This document shows positions 21,822-35,000 of a stretch of DNA of 64,000 nt, piece after piece (position 1 is the first letter of the stretch; every line of letters starts with the position of its first letter). The stretch covers positions 3,162,001-3,226,000 of the forward strand of contig JAULSU010000001.1 in the NCBI GenBank assembly GCA_030512335.1. The letters are read 5' to 3'. The notes beneath the pieces are model-generated. The model ran no database searches, was not told the DNA's origin, and was given only the letters and a program-made list of their open reading frames with translations. Made by a program: the position numbers and the translations under genes. The DNA is from Immersiella caudata (lineage: Eukaryota; Ascomycota; Sordariomycetes; Sordariales; Lasiosphaeriaceae).

Positions 21822-24113
21822 ATCAGCCGGCTTTTATCGTACGGACGTATGGGAAACCAGTCACTTCTCCATCCATTCGTTTCTGGTGCCATTGACCTCG
21901 CAGTGTCGTATATGGAATAGGGCGAACGCGAGCCGCGAATGTCTTGGCCCAGAGAGAACGGCTATGTGTTTGGAGGCCCCGAGCTTTTTAACACGACCTT
22001 GGTGAAAGAGAACGCGGGCCCGCCCTACGCGACGGCTAGACGGAACGCACCCGATAGAACTTCCGACACATCACAAGAAGGAATCCTTACCCATACTTTT
22101 GGGAAAGTTTGGACGTGGAGCCTCGGTCCTTCCGGAGGCGTCATACTACCCATGACCAATATGCCCAACAGAAGTCCCCGCCTGCTAGTGGAACAGCCTC
22201 GCTGTATGCTTAAGTTCCCGTTCTCGGATCTGGAGACGTCAGCAGGTCGGCGCATCTTCCGCGGACAAAATATGAGATGAAGAGACGGCACGCGGCTCAA
22301 AGGGGGTTTAATGGATAGGCGATTAAGAACAAATACCCGGGTTTTACGAATGGGCAACAGGGGAACATGACTGAGCTCCACTAGACGGGAGAGAGCCAAG
22401 TTGGTGTAATTCTGGTCTAGAAAGCGGCAACGGCGGCAGTTGTACAGTCCACCAAGCCATAGTACGGGGAGGTTGACATACGCAGCATCCTGTCACCAGT
22501 GCCCATTGTACAGGGAGTATGTCTCGACCAAGGTATTGTTTACTTGCGATTCAGCGTGGCCTCTGGCGGGAGCGGGCGTTTGTCTGACGATAAACATACT
22601 GCCTCATTCGTCCATGATGCATGGCGCTTAACCCCAGCAGTGGTCCCTTGCTCGTGCCTTGCCTTAGCTCTGCGTCAGCGTTACAACGACCCCAAACCAC
22701 AAATGGAGCCGTCGATTGGACAATGCCCCGAATGAGATCCAATCGCAACACGCTGATCGAGCAGCGAGCGAAGTACCTTGATGCGTGCCGCCAAAGAGGT
22801 CTCAATAGACGTGATGCTGTATAGAGCAAACCAGGGAAATATCCAGAGTGAGGAAGCGGGCACGATAGCGGAACGGTATATTCATCCCGCCATATGGACG
22901 AATCCGGCATGGGGGCTGGCTGGAGCGAGCTACATGTTCGGCTCGATCGCCCGCCCACTGTTGGGGGGCACAACATAGTAAAATTGCTTGCGGTACTTCG
23001 TTCTTGTGGCGTCAGGTCCGTGGTACTCAGACTAATAGCATATCATCATCAGTGAAGGAGTGGCCGTCACACAGCGACGGCGAATCCGTTTGCAGTGTTG
23101 GGCTTACCTGTCTCTGCGTTGTTACCACCTGTCGTCATTTGTTTTCTTTCCAATCTCGCGAGGCGCGGGGATGGAACGCGTGAGAGACAGAGCAACGGCA
23201 TGAGATTGGAAGAATATATTTTGCCTTACCCACTCTCTTGCAGCGTCTGCTGGAGCGGTTCTGAGGCCCGACCAACAGAAGACGTTGAAAGAGAGCCGCC
23301 GGACTTCGCGCAGTCGCGCAGGCGGGAAACCCCCAGACCAGACCAAACGGTTGACGGGGCTGCACGGAGTACTCAGTCTTGACCGCCGTCGATATGCTTG
23401 ACGTCTGACACAAAAGACAGCTCAGCCTGCATCACCCTTGTCGTGTTGATGGGGGCACTCGACGGAACAGACGGTGTCGCCTTTCGCTTCCGGGGTTTAA
23501 TATTGTGCAGCTTGTCTGTCCCTGGGATTCACTCCCTTTTTCCCTCCCAACTTTGTTCATCGCAATTCGACTTTCGCTTTTTTCCTCGTCATCGTCCCCC
23601 TCCTTCTCTCGCTGATAATTTGATTTGCAAGCCCGGCCCCGCCCTCACCTGCCTTCGCTCATTACCTCCCCCAGCCAACCGGGTACCAGCGAACGAGAAG
23701 CAACCAAAAAAGAAATTCGCAGAAGCACAGGCGGTCTGGCGGCGACGACTGGTGTTCCCCCTTGGTTGCATTAATCTTAAAGCCGTCGTTGTTTCTAGCG
23801 GCCGCAAATCGTTCCAGGAGGAACCAAGCAAAGCACCTGGGCAAGACAACGGAACGGAGCCACAAACCGGGGCCCAGCTGCTCAATTATACTTGGATTTG
23901 GATCCCGTCGCGTGGTTCGGTCAAGAGGTGTCGGCCAGAAACAGCGGCCAACCGAAGGTGTGGGTGCGCTGCGGCGGGCGTGCGCGTGCGCTGGGAGCAG
24001 TCCCCAGCGGTGAGTGGTGTGTGGGGTTTTCGGATGCGGTGAGTGGTGTGGTGGGTGTCAACAAATAAAGCAAAAGTTGGCGTCGGGTGCCACAAACCTG
24101 GGCCTCTTTCGAG
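21822..24113. promoter_or_regulatory. Long intergenic region upstream of the CLIP-like gene
   Basis: About 2.3 kb. Small ORFs occur but have erratic composition and no recognisable domain. The stretch 23480-23640 is T/C-rich, as in fungal promoters and leaders. I see no tRNA, repeat or conserved gene. Confidence 0.4.
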
Positions 24114-26770
24114 ATGTCCTCCACCTCCACGTACACAACCACGACCAGACACACGCTGTCACGGCGCACTGGTCGACTGGGCGGCATCGTCACATCTTCC
24201 ACACCAAATCTTAACTCGCTCTACTCGTCGCAGCAGTCGCATTCTTCGCGTCTGGCTCCCGGACCGCCCGGTCTGGCGCGCAAAGCCTCGTTCGCTGCGC
24301 TGACACAATCTTCGCTCGCCTCGATCCCCGATGACACGGAAGCGTACGCCTTCAACTCGGTCCTGACCAACGATAAGATGCCGAACCCCTTGACACCGGG
24401 CCGCTTGGCCCCTGCCGACGACATTTCGATTGGCGATATGGTCGACGTACCCGGCAACATGTCCGGTACCGTCCGTTTTGTGGGCTCCGTCGCCGGCCGC
24501 AAAGGCACCTTTGCCGGCGTCGAGCTGCATCGAGAGTTCGCTGCCCGCGGAAAGAACAACGGTGATGTCGACGGGTAAGAATTGATGGGTCCTTGTGTTT
24601 TTTTATTTCAAGTCTAACTTTGCCTTCTGCGAGCAGTGTATTCTACTTCACTACCTCGCAACCAGGCGCGGGCATTTTCTTGCCCCTATCCAAGGCCACG
24701 AAACGAGGCGCCACTCCCGGCTCGGCGGGATTCTCACTCACACCCACCGGCCCTGTTGCGAACGGCGGCCTCAAGGTTGGAACACAAAACTCGACAAACT
24801 ACACACCACCTACACCTACGCTGCCAAAATTCAGCCAGTCTGTCGGCCCCGGGCGAGCTCCCAGTCCCATCGGCAAGCGGTCGCGGACTTCGCTACCCCG
24901 GCCGGACTCGCCCGTGAGGCGGCTGCAGATGACGCCTGCACCACGGCCTTCCATCGCCACACCCGGCCCGAAGGCGCAAACAAGGTTCGGTAGCCCCACG
25001 TCAAATAAGTTTGCCCAAAGCGTGCGTGGTACCGCTGGAGACCCGAGCAAGAGGACGCCAGCGCATGCGCGGAGCGCTAGTATCGGTCAGCGCAGCGCCT
25101 CCGCCCTCGGAAACTCGTCCTCGTCTGGCCAGAACTTCACCGACGACGAGTTGACACCGGTGCAGAGGAATAAAACGACAACGACGGCCAATGGGAGCAT
25201 CAACTCACTGTCCTCGTTCGGCCTCAAGGTGCGACCAGCCTCGAGAGCCGCTTCCCGAACCGGCTCAAGAGCCGGTAATCGTGTTGATGACGAAGAAGTG
25301 GAGAGACTCAGGGCGCAGCTCGAGGATCGCAACCGGCAGCTCAGAGAGCAGGCATCCACTCTCGCTGAGATGGAGAGTTCCTTGACAGAGCTCCAGGGGT
25401 TGATTGAGAATTCGGATGGGCCGCCAAACTTAGCACCGCAACGTCGTGGCAGCATAGAGGATAAAGATACAGCGCAGCTTCGAGCGCTACTCAGGGAGAA
25501 AAACGAGAAGATTGCGATGTTGACGGCTGAGTTTGACGCCCATCGTGCCGACTTCAGGAGTACCATTGATACCCTAGAGATGGCGAGCACCGAGACAGAG
25601 CGCGTTTACGAAAAGAAGATTGAGGAGCTTATGCAGGAAATTCAAGATCTTCAGGAGAGAACGGCAGACGTCGATACTGTCGCGACGCAGCTCAAACAAT
25701 TGGAAGAGCTTGTGCAGGAGCTTGAGGAAGGCCTCGAAGATGCAAGGCGAGGCGAGGCTGAGGCCCGTGGCGAGGTGGAATTCTTGCGTGGAGAGGTGGA
25801 GAGAACCCGCACAGAGCTTCGCAGAGAACGAGAAAAAGCCCAGACTATGAACGGGGCCAATGGCGCTAACGGCGGTCCGAACGGCGCTAATCTGTCCAAA
25901 GAGCTGGAACAGAAGGAGGACGAGATTAGGGGTCTCAAGGCTATCATCCACTCACTAAGCAGCTCTGCACCCGACGACAGCGCTGACAGAGCTACCGGCC
26001 AGCGGAACGGATCGCTCTCACATAAAGGTGAGTCGATCGAGGACCGCTTGAGCCGCGAGAAGCTTGAGAGAGAGTTGGCCGACCTCCGCACCGTTCTTGA
26101 CAGCAAGACAACCCGCGAGGAAGAGCTCGAGCGCGAGATCGAGATGCTGCGAAGAAGCAGCGTCCAGGTGGCGGGTGGAGCTGGTCATCGGGGCAGCGCC
26201 ATGACAGTTGGCAGCGCAAACGAGCGTAGGAGCTCGTTCCGCGACTCAAGAGGAACCGTGGTGCTCGCTCCTCGCAGCCCTGAAGCGCAGCACAAGGGGG
26301 TTGCTGGCCTGCGACATAGCCGCGGCCACACTCTGGACACGATGCCTGAAAGCGACACATACAGCACAGCGACTGAGAATAGCACTCTTTGGTGCGAAAT
26401 CTGCGAGAGCCCGGGCCACGATATCCTCACCTGCACTAACATGTTTGGACCAGAAGGACAGCAAAACAAGGAGGCTACCAACGGCGACTACGCGGTCCGT
26501 GCCACCCGACCGCGCCTCGACAGTTTGACCGTTCCCCACGACTCGGACATCAAGCCGGCGCCCCTTTCCCCCGCAAAGGTCAAGGCTCCGGTTCTGCAAG
26601 CTACCCCCGCAGCTGCCCCGCCGGCGACCATCAAGACCATCCCGAATCCGATGGACTCGGGCCCCGTGGCGGGTAAAGACAGCGGCGTGGTAGATGGGGG
26701 AAAGTGGTGCGCGCTCTGTGAGCGGGATGGGCATGACAGCGTGGATTGCCCCTTCGAGGACGCATTTTAA
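24114..26770 (+). CDS. CLIP-170/Bik1/Tip1-type microtubule plus-end tracking protein (CAP-Gly)
   Basis: Cytoplasmic linker protein that binds growing microtubule plus ends. The ATG is at 24114; exons 24114-24574 and 24637-26770 give 864 aa. The splice restores the CAP-Gly domain (about residues 103-172): DISIGDMVDVPGNMSGTVRFVG, GRKGTFAGVELH, GKNNGDVDG, then VFYFTTSQPGAGIFLPLSK. GKNNGDVDG is the tubulin- and EB-tail-binding loop. A Ser/Pro/Arg-rich basic linker follows, typical of microtubule-binding segments, then a long coiled coil (about residues 370-660). Two CCHC-like zinc knuckles end the protein: WCEICESPGHDILTC near 739 and WCALCERDGHDSVDC near 843. This layout (CAP-Gly, coiled coil, C-terminal knuckles) is that of CLIP-170. 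It ends in EDAF rather than the EEY/F seen on tubulin. Confidence 0.93.
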
Positions 26771-27483
26771 GGGGTGCCAATGAGATAGTTCCAGACGCGT
26801 ACGTTGTTGTAATTCCACGGGTTAATTAGTTTCTTGACGGGGCGTGATGGGGCTTTGTTTCGACTCTTACCCTTTGTATTATTTACCTTATGGAGCGGAG
26901 GGTGGTGATCGGACCGGATGGACAAACTGGATGACCGCAACGCGAAATGTACATGCCGGAAGTCGTATCGACTGCACGAAGGGGAAAAGAGGATAGGGGA
27001 AAATGATACCAGTTCACCATTGTCATGTTCAGTGTCCTGTCTGCGGTTTGACTTCGTCATGTCAACAACGGCTCCACTAACTTCCAGACGCAGCTTTCCA
27101 GGCTGTTGGATCCAAATTTAGCCCAGTGGAGAGCTGGATGCGTGGGCGTGGGGTCACTTCGTAATGTGGCGCATGAGCTGAGCAGACCCTCGCACCTGCA
27201 GCAAACGGTGGCTGGCGCAAGTCTGACAACAGTGAAGCCAGCTTGACATGTTTTTTGTCAACTACACATCTTTTGGGTTCTCAATTGTTTGATGAGCGCT
27301 TTTGTCCACCCTCTGCTACCCTGACGCCTCGCGATTGACGATTGTCCGCCTGAAACAGCGTGGCACAGCTCTTGAAGAGTCTCGCTTAGGATACCTGACC
27401 TGGGAGCCGTAGCTGCCCCATGCTGTTCGATAATAAAGCAAACGCCCTTCCGTAGAAGACCCTTCGAATCAGCAATCGCGATC
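26771..27483. promoter_or_regulatory. Intergenic region between CLIP-like and kinase genes
   Basis: Tandem genes, about 700 bases. It contains the 3' end of the first and the promoter of the second gene. No gene or repeat is supported. Confidence 0.4.
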
Positions 27484-28848
27484 ATGGCGCAAGCATTCTT
27501 CGACATTCTCTCCTCGCTGGGAAGCTGTTTGAACTGCTTCCCGAGCTCCCCGACGCTTAAGATCAACAGCCGCAGCTTCAAGATTCTGCGGTTGCTAGGC
27601 GAGGTGCGAATCCGTCTCCTCCAGCTTCTGATTGCTGTGTTTGCACATTCTGACGTCTGTCTCACAATAGGGCGGATTCTCCTATGTCTACCTCGTCCAA
27701 GACACATCAACCGCGGAGCTCTTCGCCCTGAAAAAGATACGATGCCCCTTCGGCGCCGAGTCGGTCGCGCAGGCCATGAAGGAAGTCGAAGCCTACAAGC
27801 TCTTCCGCAACAGCCCGCACATCATCCACAGCGTCGACCACAGCGTTGCCAGTGAGCGCGGCGGTGGTGCCGATCCCCAGAGTAAAACCGTCTACGTACT
27901 GCTTCCCTACTACCGTCGCGGTAACCTCCAGGACATGATCAACGCGAACCTCGTCAACCACACGCGCTTCCCTGAGAAGCGCCTCATGCACCTGTTCCTG
28001 GGCGTTTGTCGCGGTCTCAAAGACATGCACCAATACAGGGGCGGGCGACCGGGTGCTGAGAGGATGGAGATGCCCGCAAACGGCGGTCCCGACTCGGCAA
28101 AGCGCAATACCGGCAAGAGGAGAGCGGATGCCGCGGCGGGAGCAGATGAGGACGACGAAACAGAACAGCAACGTCCGCTCATGGATGAAGAAGAAGACGG
28201 CGTGCACATCGCCGGCGGAGGCGTACGAAGCTACGCCCACCGAGACATCAAGCCAGGTCCGTCCCCCTTCCCCCTATTTTTACTTGGGGACCAAAACTAA
28301 CACCCTCCCCAGGTAACATCATGATCTCCGACTCCGGCTCCGACCCCATCCTGATGGATCTCGGCTCCATCGCCGAGTCCCCTCTCCCCATCACCTCCCG
28401 CTCCCTCGCCATCGCGACCCAAGACATCGCTGCTGAGCACAGCACGATGCCCTACCGCGCTCCCGAGCTCTTCGACGTCAAAACCGGCACCGTCATCGAC
28501 ACAAAAGTCGACATATGGTCCCTTGGCTGCACGTTGTACGCTTGCCTGGTAGGTAAATCCCCCTTTGAAATGCGCTCCGACGAAACAGGCGGGTCGCTGA
28601 GCATTTGCGTCCTTTCGGGTGACTGGCGGTTTCCCGACGAGGGCCCGAACGCGAAGAAAAACAAGGGGAAAGGGCCTGCGAATGGCGGTGGTGATGTGTC
28701 GAGTGATCCCGAAGCGATTAGTAAACCCGTGCGGGAGGTAGTGAGGAAATGTTTGAAGGTGGAGCCGGGTGAGCGACCAGATATTGACGAGCTGATTGCG
28801 ATGGTAGAACGGGTGATAGAGGAGTTGCCTGAAGATGGAACGGCATGA
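27484..28848 (+). CDS. env7: Serine/threonine kinase of the NAK family, STK16/Env7-like
   Basis: Membrane-associated kinase related to human STK16 and yeast vacuolar Env7. Exons 27484-27603, 27671-28256 and 28313-28848 give 413 aa. The first splice joins LRLLGE to GGFSYVYLVQD and forms the glycine loop; the second joins HRDIKP to GNIM and completes the catalytic loop. Other landmarks: ALKKIRC (ATP lysine), LMDLGS in place of DFG, and PYRAPELF followed by VDIWSLGCTLYACLVGKSPFE. The N-terminal GSCLNCF carries two Cys that could be palmitoylated, as in Env7. Between GLKDMHQYR and the catalytic loop lies a poorly conserved insertion of about 60 residues, rich in Gly, Ala, Asp and Glu. Identity as STK16/Env7 is inferred from overall pattern. 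Confidence 0.9.
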
Positions 28849-29574
28849 GGGTTGTTTTGAGAAACTGTTGTGTTTGATGGGGGTTCTTGGCTTCCTCTGT
28901 ACCTTGTTGATCTCACATGTGGCGTTAAGGGCTGATCTTGCTACCTGAAGCATACCTAGTGTTGTATTTTGTGATATACTCAGCGCCAGGTGAGGTACAG
29001 GAGGCCCTGGTGCAGGCTTCAAATATTTGCTGATATCGCGCGGGAAAGAAAGACAACTTCATGACATACGAGATACTGGCAGTTCAAACTGTAGCTCAAC
29101 CTGTCTCAATTGTTCATGTTGCCCCTGGGAAACACACATTATTCATAGCGTACATCACTGATTTTACCTAGTATACACATACTCCACCCCTTTGATCCCT
29201 ATTAGATTACTACTCCCAACGCCGACTTCAATACTCGCAGACTAGGTGATGAAAATGATGCATATGTCTCATCCAAGTCAACCATAAGCTTGGTGAAATA
29301 AAATCGCTGAGATGATGATCTGACAGGTGCCTCCCAATAAGTTGATACGTAGCAAAAAGTAATGGGAAAGGTAGTAGTGGATCGAGTCGGCCGATATGCG
29401 CAAGAAAGGGGGTATATAATGTACAAATGAACAGTTGCAAGGAGCGGTTGACACATAAACGAGATTTCTAACAAAACAATGCGTGCATGTGTCGCAAGTT
29501 GTGTGCGCTTGAACCAAAGTTCTTTTGCTGCATCATGAGGGGGCATCGGGTCATTATGTCGATGAATTGCCGTC
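28849..29574. other. Convergent 3' region between kinase gene and the gene at 29575
   Basis: About 730 bases, AT-richer than the flanking coding sequence, with several TATA-like stretches expected in 3' regions. No supported gene. Confidence 0.4.
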
Positions 29575-32094
29575 TCATATCTGTGTTCGTTGGCCTTTCT
29601 TGATCGTTAGCTGGCTCAAGCTGAGGGTCCTCGCCGCCTTCTTGCGCTTCGGGTCGTCCGCGTCACCGTCGTCGCCGTCGTCCGGCCTCAGCTCCTCGCC
29701 GAAGGCTCCAAAGCTGAGCGGGGTCTGCTCCTCTCGGGGTGTCTGGAAGTCCTCATCTTCAGGTTCCCTCTCCGGGTCCGCCGTGGCTGTTGCGGTTTTT
29801 GTTTCTGGGGTTGATGCATCTTCAATCTGCACTTCGAAGCTGGCCAGTGACTTTAGCACCTTGGTAGATGGTGGGACGGGGATCGCCTTTGGCGGTTGCA
29901 GAAGTGGTGAGCCCCCACCCGCGCTTGGAGCCAAACGCTCTTGCGACCGTGACTCAGATGGAGCTCTGATCATAGCGAACATGGTCGAAGACAAAGTATT
30001 TAGTCGCTCAGAGAGCTTGGCAACCTGCGCTTCCAATGCCTGTCGAGCCGCGCGTTCTGCCTCAAGCTGCGCTGCGAGCGATGCATATGCATCGTCGTTG
30101 CTATTGGTGTCACGACCCATGGTTGGAAGGCTTGAAGCGCCACGGACTGTTGAATTAGAGTTGGGGCGTTGTAGGGACCCCATGAGCGGGTTAGAAGTCA
30201 CAGTCAGCGACGGATAGTGCGCTGCGGACGAGGAAGGCGGATGGAGTGACCCAATGAAGGTTGGCGCCTCTCCAAACGAGATTTGTGAATGCGTGTCGGT
30301 CGTTTCGACGGACCGATGAGAACTCGCATATCGACGAGGCGTCTCCCGGGTTTCCACGGACATAGCCTTAGGTATGGGAGGCATCCTAACAGGAGGAGCG
30401 GTGGTGTATGCAGACGTGGAAGGTTCCTCTGCGACGGATAAGGGTACCCCATGATGTAGGTCTGGCCCGTCAAATCCTGGCACGCCTCGACACAGCTGGC
30501 CGACTACCCTCTCCAACTTGTCCGCGCGGGATTCCAGCCCGTCGATGCGAGTCTCTATGCCGGCCGCCTGGGTTACCGCCTGGGTAATCTTCATGCCAAC
30601 CATCGTGTTCGGTATTATGCCGAAATTGAAGGGCTGAGGTGGTGTTCTAGGCGGGACTGCTGGGCTCTCGGGCGCGCTTGCCTCCATCATCGCAGTCTCA
30701 TCATTGTCCAAATCCTCCTGAGCGTTCGACGAAAGCGGCGACATGAACCCGGGGTCGTACGACTCGCGCCAAAACCGAATCTCATCGCTACGACGGCGGG
30801 CTCCGGGACGGGTTACAACGAGATCCTGAAGGCCAGACAGGCTCCTGGATCGGCGTCGCCCGTTGCCGTTGCCGCTACCGTTGCCGCTATCACTCGTAAT
30901 GGCGCGACCAATCTCCTCCGGGTCTTCACACTCGGCGGTGTTGGCCTGCCGGCTTCCTCGTCCATGAGTACTCGCCGGGCGTGGTGAGAGTCCAGCGCCC
31001 CATTCCGCGTTCCGGGCACGCGTCTGGAACAGTAAACGGCTTGTGGTCGTGGCAGCGCGCCTCCGACCTCCTAGGCTCGTCCCAGCAGCAGATCCTTCGG
31101 CCTGGAGCGAGTTTCGCGCCGATTCAATGGCCATGATATCGTCTGGCCCAATCGAATGCGATCGAAGAGGGCGGTCATACTCAGTTAGTGGTAGCGAAGT
31201 GGACCGTTTCGGTGATTTCTCCGCCGTCCGGACCAATGCAGTTGGGTCCTGTGTACAATTTCAAGTCAGCTTTAATCCGCCGCTCATCCCAAGCGCCAGA
31301 CAGAATAGACTTACGCTCCGGTGCTGGGACGACCCCATAAGCCGGGATTCACGGCTCGACGGGCCCGTGATATCCTGAGAGCCACCACCATTTTTCCTTC
31401 GGCTCCGTCCAAACAGTTTACTGAATGCAGACCTCAGCGTCGACTTTTTTCGCTGTGGCCCGTCTTTACTTTGCCCCGTCTGACCACTCGGGGAGTCGCT
31501 GATGAGCGAGTACCGGGCAATGCTAACCGGTGGGTTAGTAGCCCTGTTCAATGGCGCCGTTCTCGCTCTCAAGGGAGATCCCCTCTGTGGGGAGACCTGC
31601 TTCGGTGACGTTTTGCGTGGTGGCGACCGGGATACGGGACGTTCGTCGCCGGCAGGCCGCTCCGGCGGTGGGTTTGACGGAGGCTCCGGCTGAATGTCTT
31701 GCATCGCGTCCGTGCGACTTTCATCCACAACGTCTGCTGTCGTCTCATCCGTAGTGGGTGGCGTTGCCTCCTCGGCTTCATCGCCCCGCGGCTTGTCCGT
31801 AAGATCGAGACGTTGCTCTCCATGTTGTTGCGGTTGCTGTAGTTGAGGTTGCTGCTCTTCAGGAGTTGCGTCATCAACAGGTGGCATGGCGCTTGCGATG
31901 CCAGCGCCCGGCTGCCGAATTGGAAACTCCTCGTCCGGGTTCGTGGCTGCTTTTGCAGAGCCAGGGTTTCGAATTGGGAACTCGTCGTCGTCTAATCCGG
32001 TGGATATCGGGATCGGGGCGGAGATGGTTCCCCGGATCGACTTGTTGCGGCCCGGCTTGGCGCGGCCGGCGCCGGATTTCCACAGGCTGGGCAT
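29575..32094 (-). CDS. Uncharacterised low-complexity coiled-coil fungal protein
   Basis: No named family recognised. Exons 32094-31315 and 31248-29575 (intron donor GTAAGT, branch GCTGAC, acceptor ACAG) give 817 aa. The N-terminus MPSLWKSGAGRAKPGRNKSIRGTIS is basic and is followed by two copies of a short motif (DDEFPIRNPGSA and DEEFPIRQPGAG). A long Pro/Ser/Thr/Arg-rich disordered region follows, including a basic LFGRSRRKNGG segment. Near residue 660-720 there is one predicted coiled coil (LAAQLEAERAARQALEAQV). The C-terminus is acidic then basic (DDGDDGDADDPKRKKAARTLSLSQLTIKKGQ). The profile suggests a scaffold or cortical regulator rich in phosphorylation sites, but no function can be assigned. 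It converges with the kinase gene. Confidence 0.8.
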
Positions 32095-35000
32095 GGTGTT
32101 TGAGCTAGCTTACCAAAAGACGATGGTAGATGATAGAGATGTTGCCAAAGTCAAGAGAATGTCGACACGAACGAAGCGAAGGGGGTAAGTGGTAAAATGG
32201 CCAGCCCTTCTGATCCATCTGGCAGAACTTGAGTAAACCAAAGTCGGAAGGCGCACCAGGCCTGAGTCGCGATCAGCCCAGCGACGCGCCTCTGTGAGGG
32301 ATACCCCAGAGGGATATAACCCTGAAGGTCCCTAGATCCCTCTTCAACGTCTCAGCAAATCCGAGTCCCACATGGCCAGCAATGCGGCTCTCCTCGTCCT
32401 GTCGTGTGCTGCGGAGGGTTGGCGGGCCTAGGCTGGGCTGGTGCCGCGTGCCTGATCCGTTGATAGGCGCGGAGCTGTTTTGGGTGACGGCGCTGCTGCA
32501 GGAGCGATGGCGATGGGAGAGTCTGGGCTCAGCCTGTAGTGGTCGCAACAACACAACCGAGGCCCAATGCGTCCAGTATCTTGCGCGACTCCTACAATGG
32601 CCGTGCCAGCAGCTCCAGTAAACAGCAGACACCGGCGAGGATGGCAGGCGGCCCCAATGCACGTTGGAGCAGCGCCAATGGCCGATATTAATGCCCAGCG
32701 AACCGTTTCGCAGAAGACAGAAGCCAGCAAGCCCGACTCGCCAGGGCTGTGCAGCGCACCTGCAAGAGCAAGGATGCTTGTCGGATGCGACTGTGATGGT
32801 GGGGTGCCCTGTCTGAGGCCAAGCAAGTGGAGAAGGGGCGTGAGCCTTGACTGTGTTGGGCGTCGCTAAGAGACGTGCTGTGCTGGGGCTCCTCGGGCCT
32901 CAGGGAGGAGAGCCTCAACCGACGTCCATGGGCACGGGTTGCGGGATGCCGCAACACAGCAAAACGGAGGGCGTAGTCCTTCGTGTGAGAGGACACAGAC
33001 ACGGCGCCCTGGGTATCCACCTCGAACGCGAGCATCGGCTGCGGCAAGCAGACGCCCGCTCTCCCCCCAAACACAGTGCTACTCCAATTTGGCGACGCGC
33101 TCGAATGCGCGATGCAGGACCGCCTCCGCACCTGCTTCATCTTGCGCACGTTGAGCGTTAGGCCAGCGCCATCTCACGGCGACAGCCTAGCGGTGGCGGG
33201 CGTAGCGGGGAGTGATCAGAAACCTCCAGCGCGGGGTTGCCAGCAAGTCGCCACGCTGGAAAAGTCAAGTAGCCAATCTCGTCCCCGCTTCAGACTGCAT
33301 GATGGTGCAACCTCCCGCTTGCAAAAAGTTGTGCCGGCTTGAAGTTCATGCCCTCATCTATTTGACGAGGGCGCATTTCCATCCCAACTCTGGAGCCGAC
33401 GTCGCGGGCGCCGTGCCGCCTTCTCGAAAATTTCTCAGCGCTCCCTCCGCTCCGTCCTCTCCTTAGATAACCGTGGACAGTCTCCAAAAGGATGCTGCGC
33501 CATCGGAGCCTCTGTAATGTCGGTGCGTATGTCCGTAATAATGCTGATGTTGGCCAAAAACGGTATAAATGCGTGTGTAAGTCAGCATCCGGATCTCCGC
33601 AGGCTCTTGTGGCTGCTGGATCGCCGTCATCCCCCACCCCGAAGCCTCTGAAATCGCCAGTAGGTAACTCGAAGGCTGTGACCACACTGGGCGCCCTACA
33701 ATCTGTCCATCGCAGCGATAACTTGACAAGGCATCGACCGGTAATCATCACAAACCTCGAAGTGGACGTAGCTTTTGTTCCTCGCGCAGGTTCCTGGCCG
33801 CCAATACGTTCAGCTGTTGTGCCGACAGCCCCAAGACACGCGTGGCTTTTGTCGGGTGCCACATGCACGACCCCTGGTTTGCGGGACAAGCACTAAAGTT
33901 TGAAGTGAGAAGAGCTCAAGATTGAGCGTTGGAACCAAGGTATCTACTCCGTAGGGATCATATGGACATATCCAGCGATGTTGTCATGCTGCAATAAACT
34001 GGAATTCCCCCAGATAGGTTTTTCCGAGGTTTGCACCTCCCTCCATCATACGTCCGTTGTCAGCTGAGCGCGGAGCGACAAGGGGTGGGCGGGCCAGATC
34101 CAAGTCTCTCAGAAGAAAGGCTCGATCCGCCTTTCGTCATCTCTCGTCCCGCACTTGAAGATCTGGGAAGGTGGCAGCCACTTTGCCGAAACCATTGTGG
34201 GACAAGTTGGAATTCAGACGGCTTAAAGCTTTCAGGTTTGCTCGTCTCACTTCGCCCTTGATATGTTCAATGGGCGAGTTTGATCCGCTGCAGGTGAAAG
34301 TCCCGAGGGTTCTTTGCTATCCAACCCCCCCCCCCCCCAAATGATGGCAGCCGCATTATCGTCGGGGATTATGTTTTTATGATCGACCTGGCATCCGTTT
34401 TGGCATTTGGAGAGCCAGGCCCGGACCCCGTATCACTGCTGTCACGGGTCCCACGGGACGGCAGTCAGTACAACGCAACAAAAGCCCATCTGCCACGATC
34501 AAGGTGTCCACTCGAGTACCATTGAGGTTCGCTGATACGCGTCCTCCCTCCCACTCCGCATATGCAGCGCATTTATTGCCAACCAGGTTCAATGTTGGAA
34601 AGAACGGCTCCAAAAGGATTCGGTCGGCCTCTTGACGGCACCACTACCATGCATGCCGCAGCGGAAAGAGGGCAACGCCGTCTCAGAGACAAACACCTCA
34701 AAACACGTCAGTTGCAGCCAATCGTGCACGGTGCTCGAATGTTGCCCAAGCGCGGCTGTCTACGCGAGAAGCGCGGCCTCGCATCTTCTGTTTTGATGGT
34801 CGTCAAGCTCCCTGTCTGCTGAAAGAGTCGATCCTTGCGAGCTCTCCGCGCGCAGATACGACGATGATACTATATTAAGATGGCGCACTTTCCTTTCTCA
34901 GCACTCGGCACCCCTTGCCTGACAAGTTCTCCGCCACAGTCAACATGGATGAGGGAAATGAAACTGATAGCTCTGAGGCTCCTGCGCGATAACTGAACGG

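Noticed and set aside
33290..33889. Minus-strand open frame of 199 codons
   Set aside because: No recognisable domain, overlapping frames on the other strand are almost as long, and no plausible splice or promoter context.
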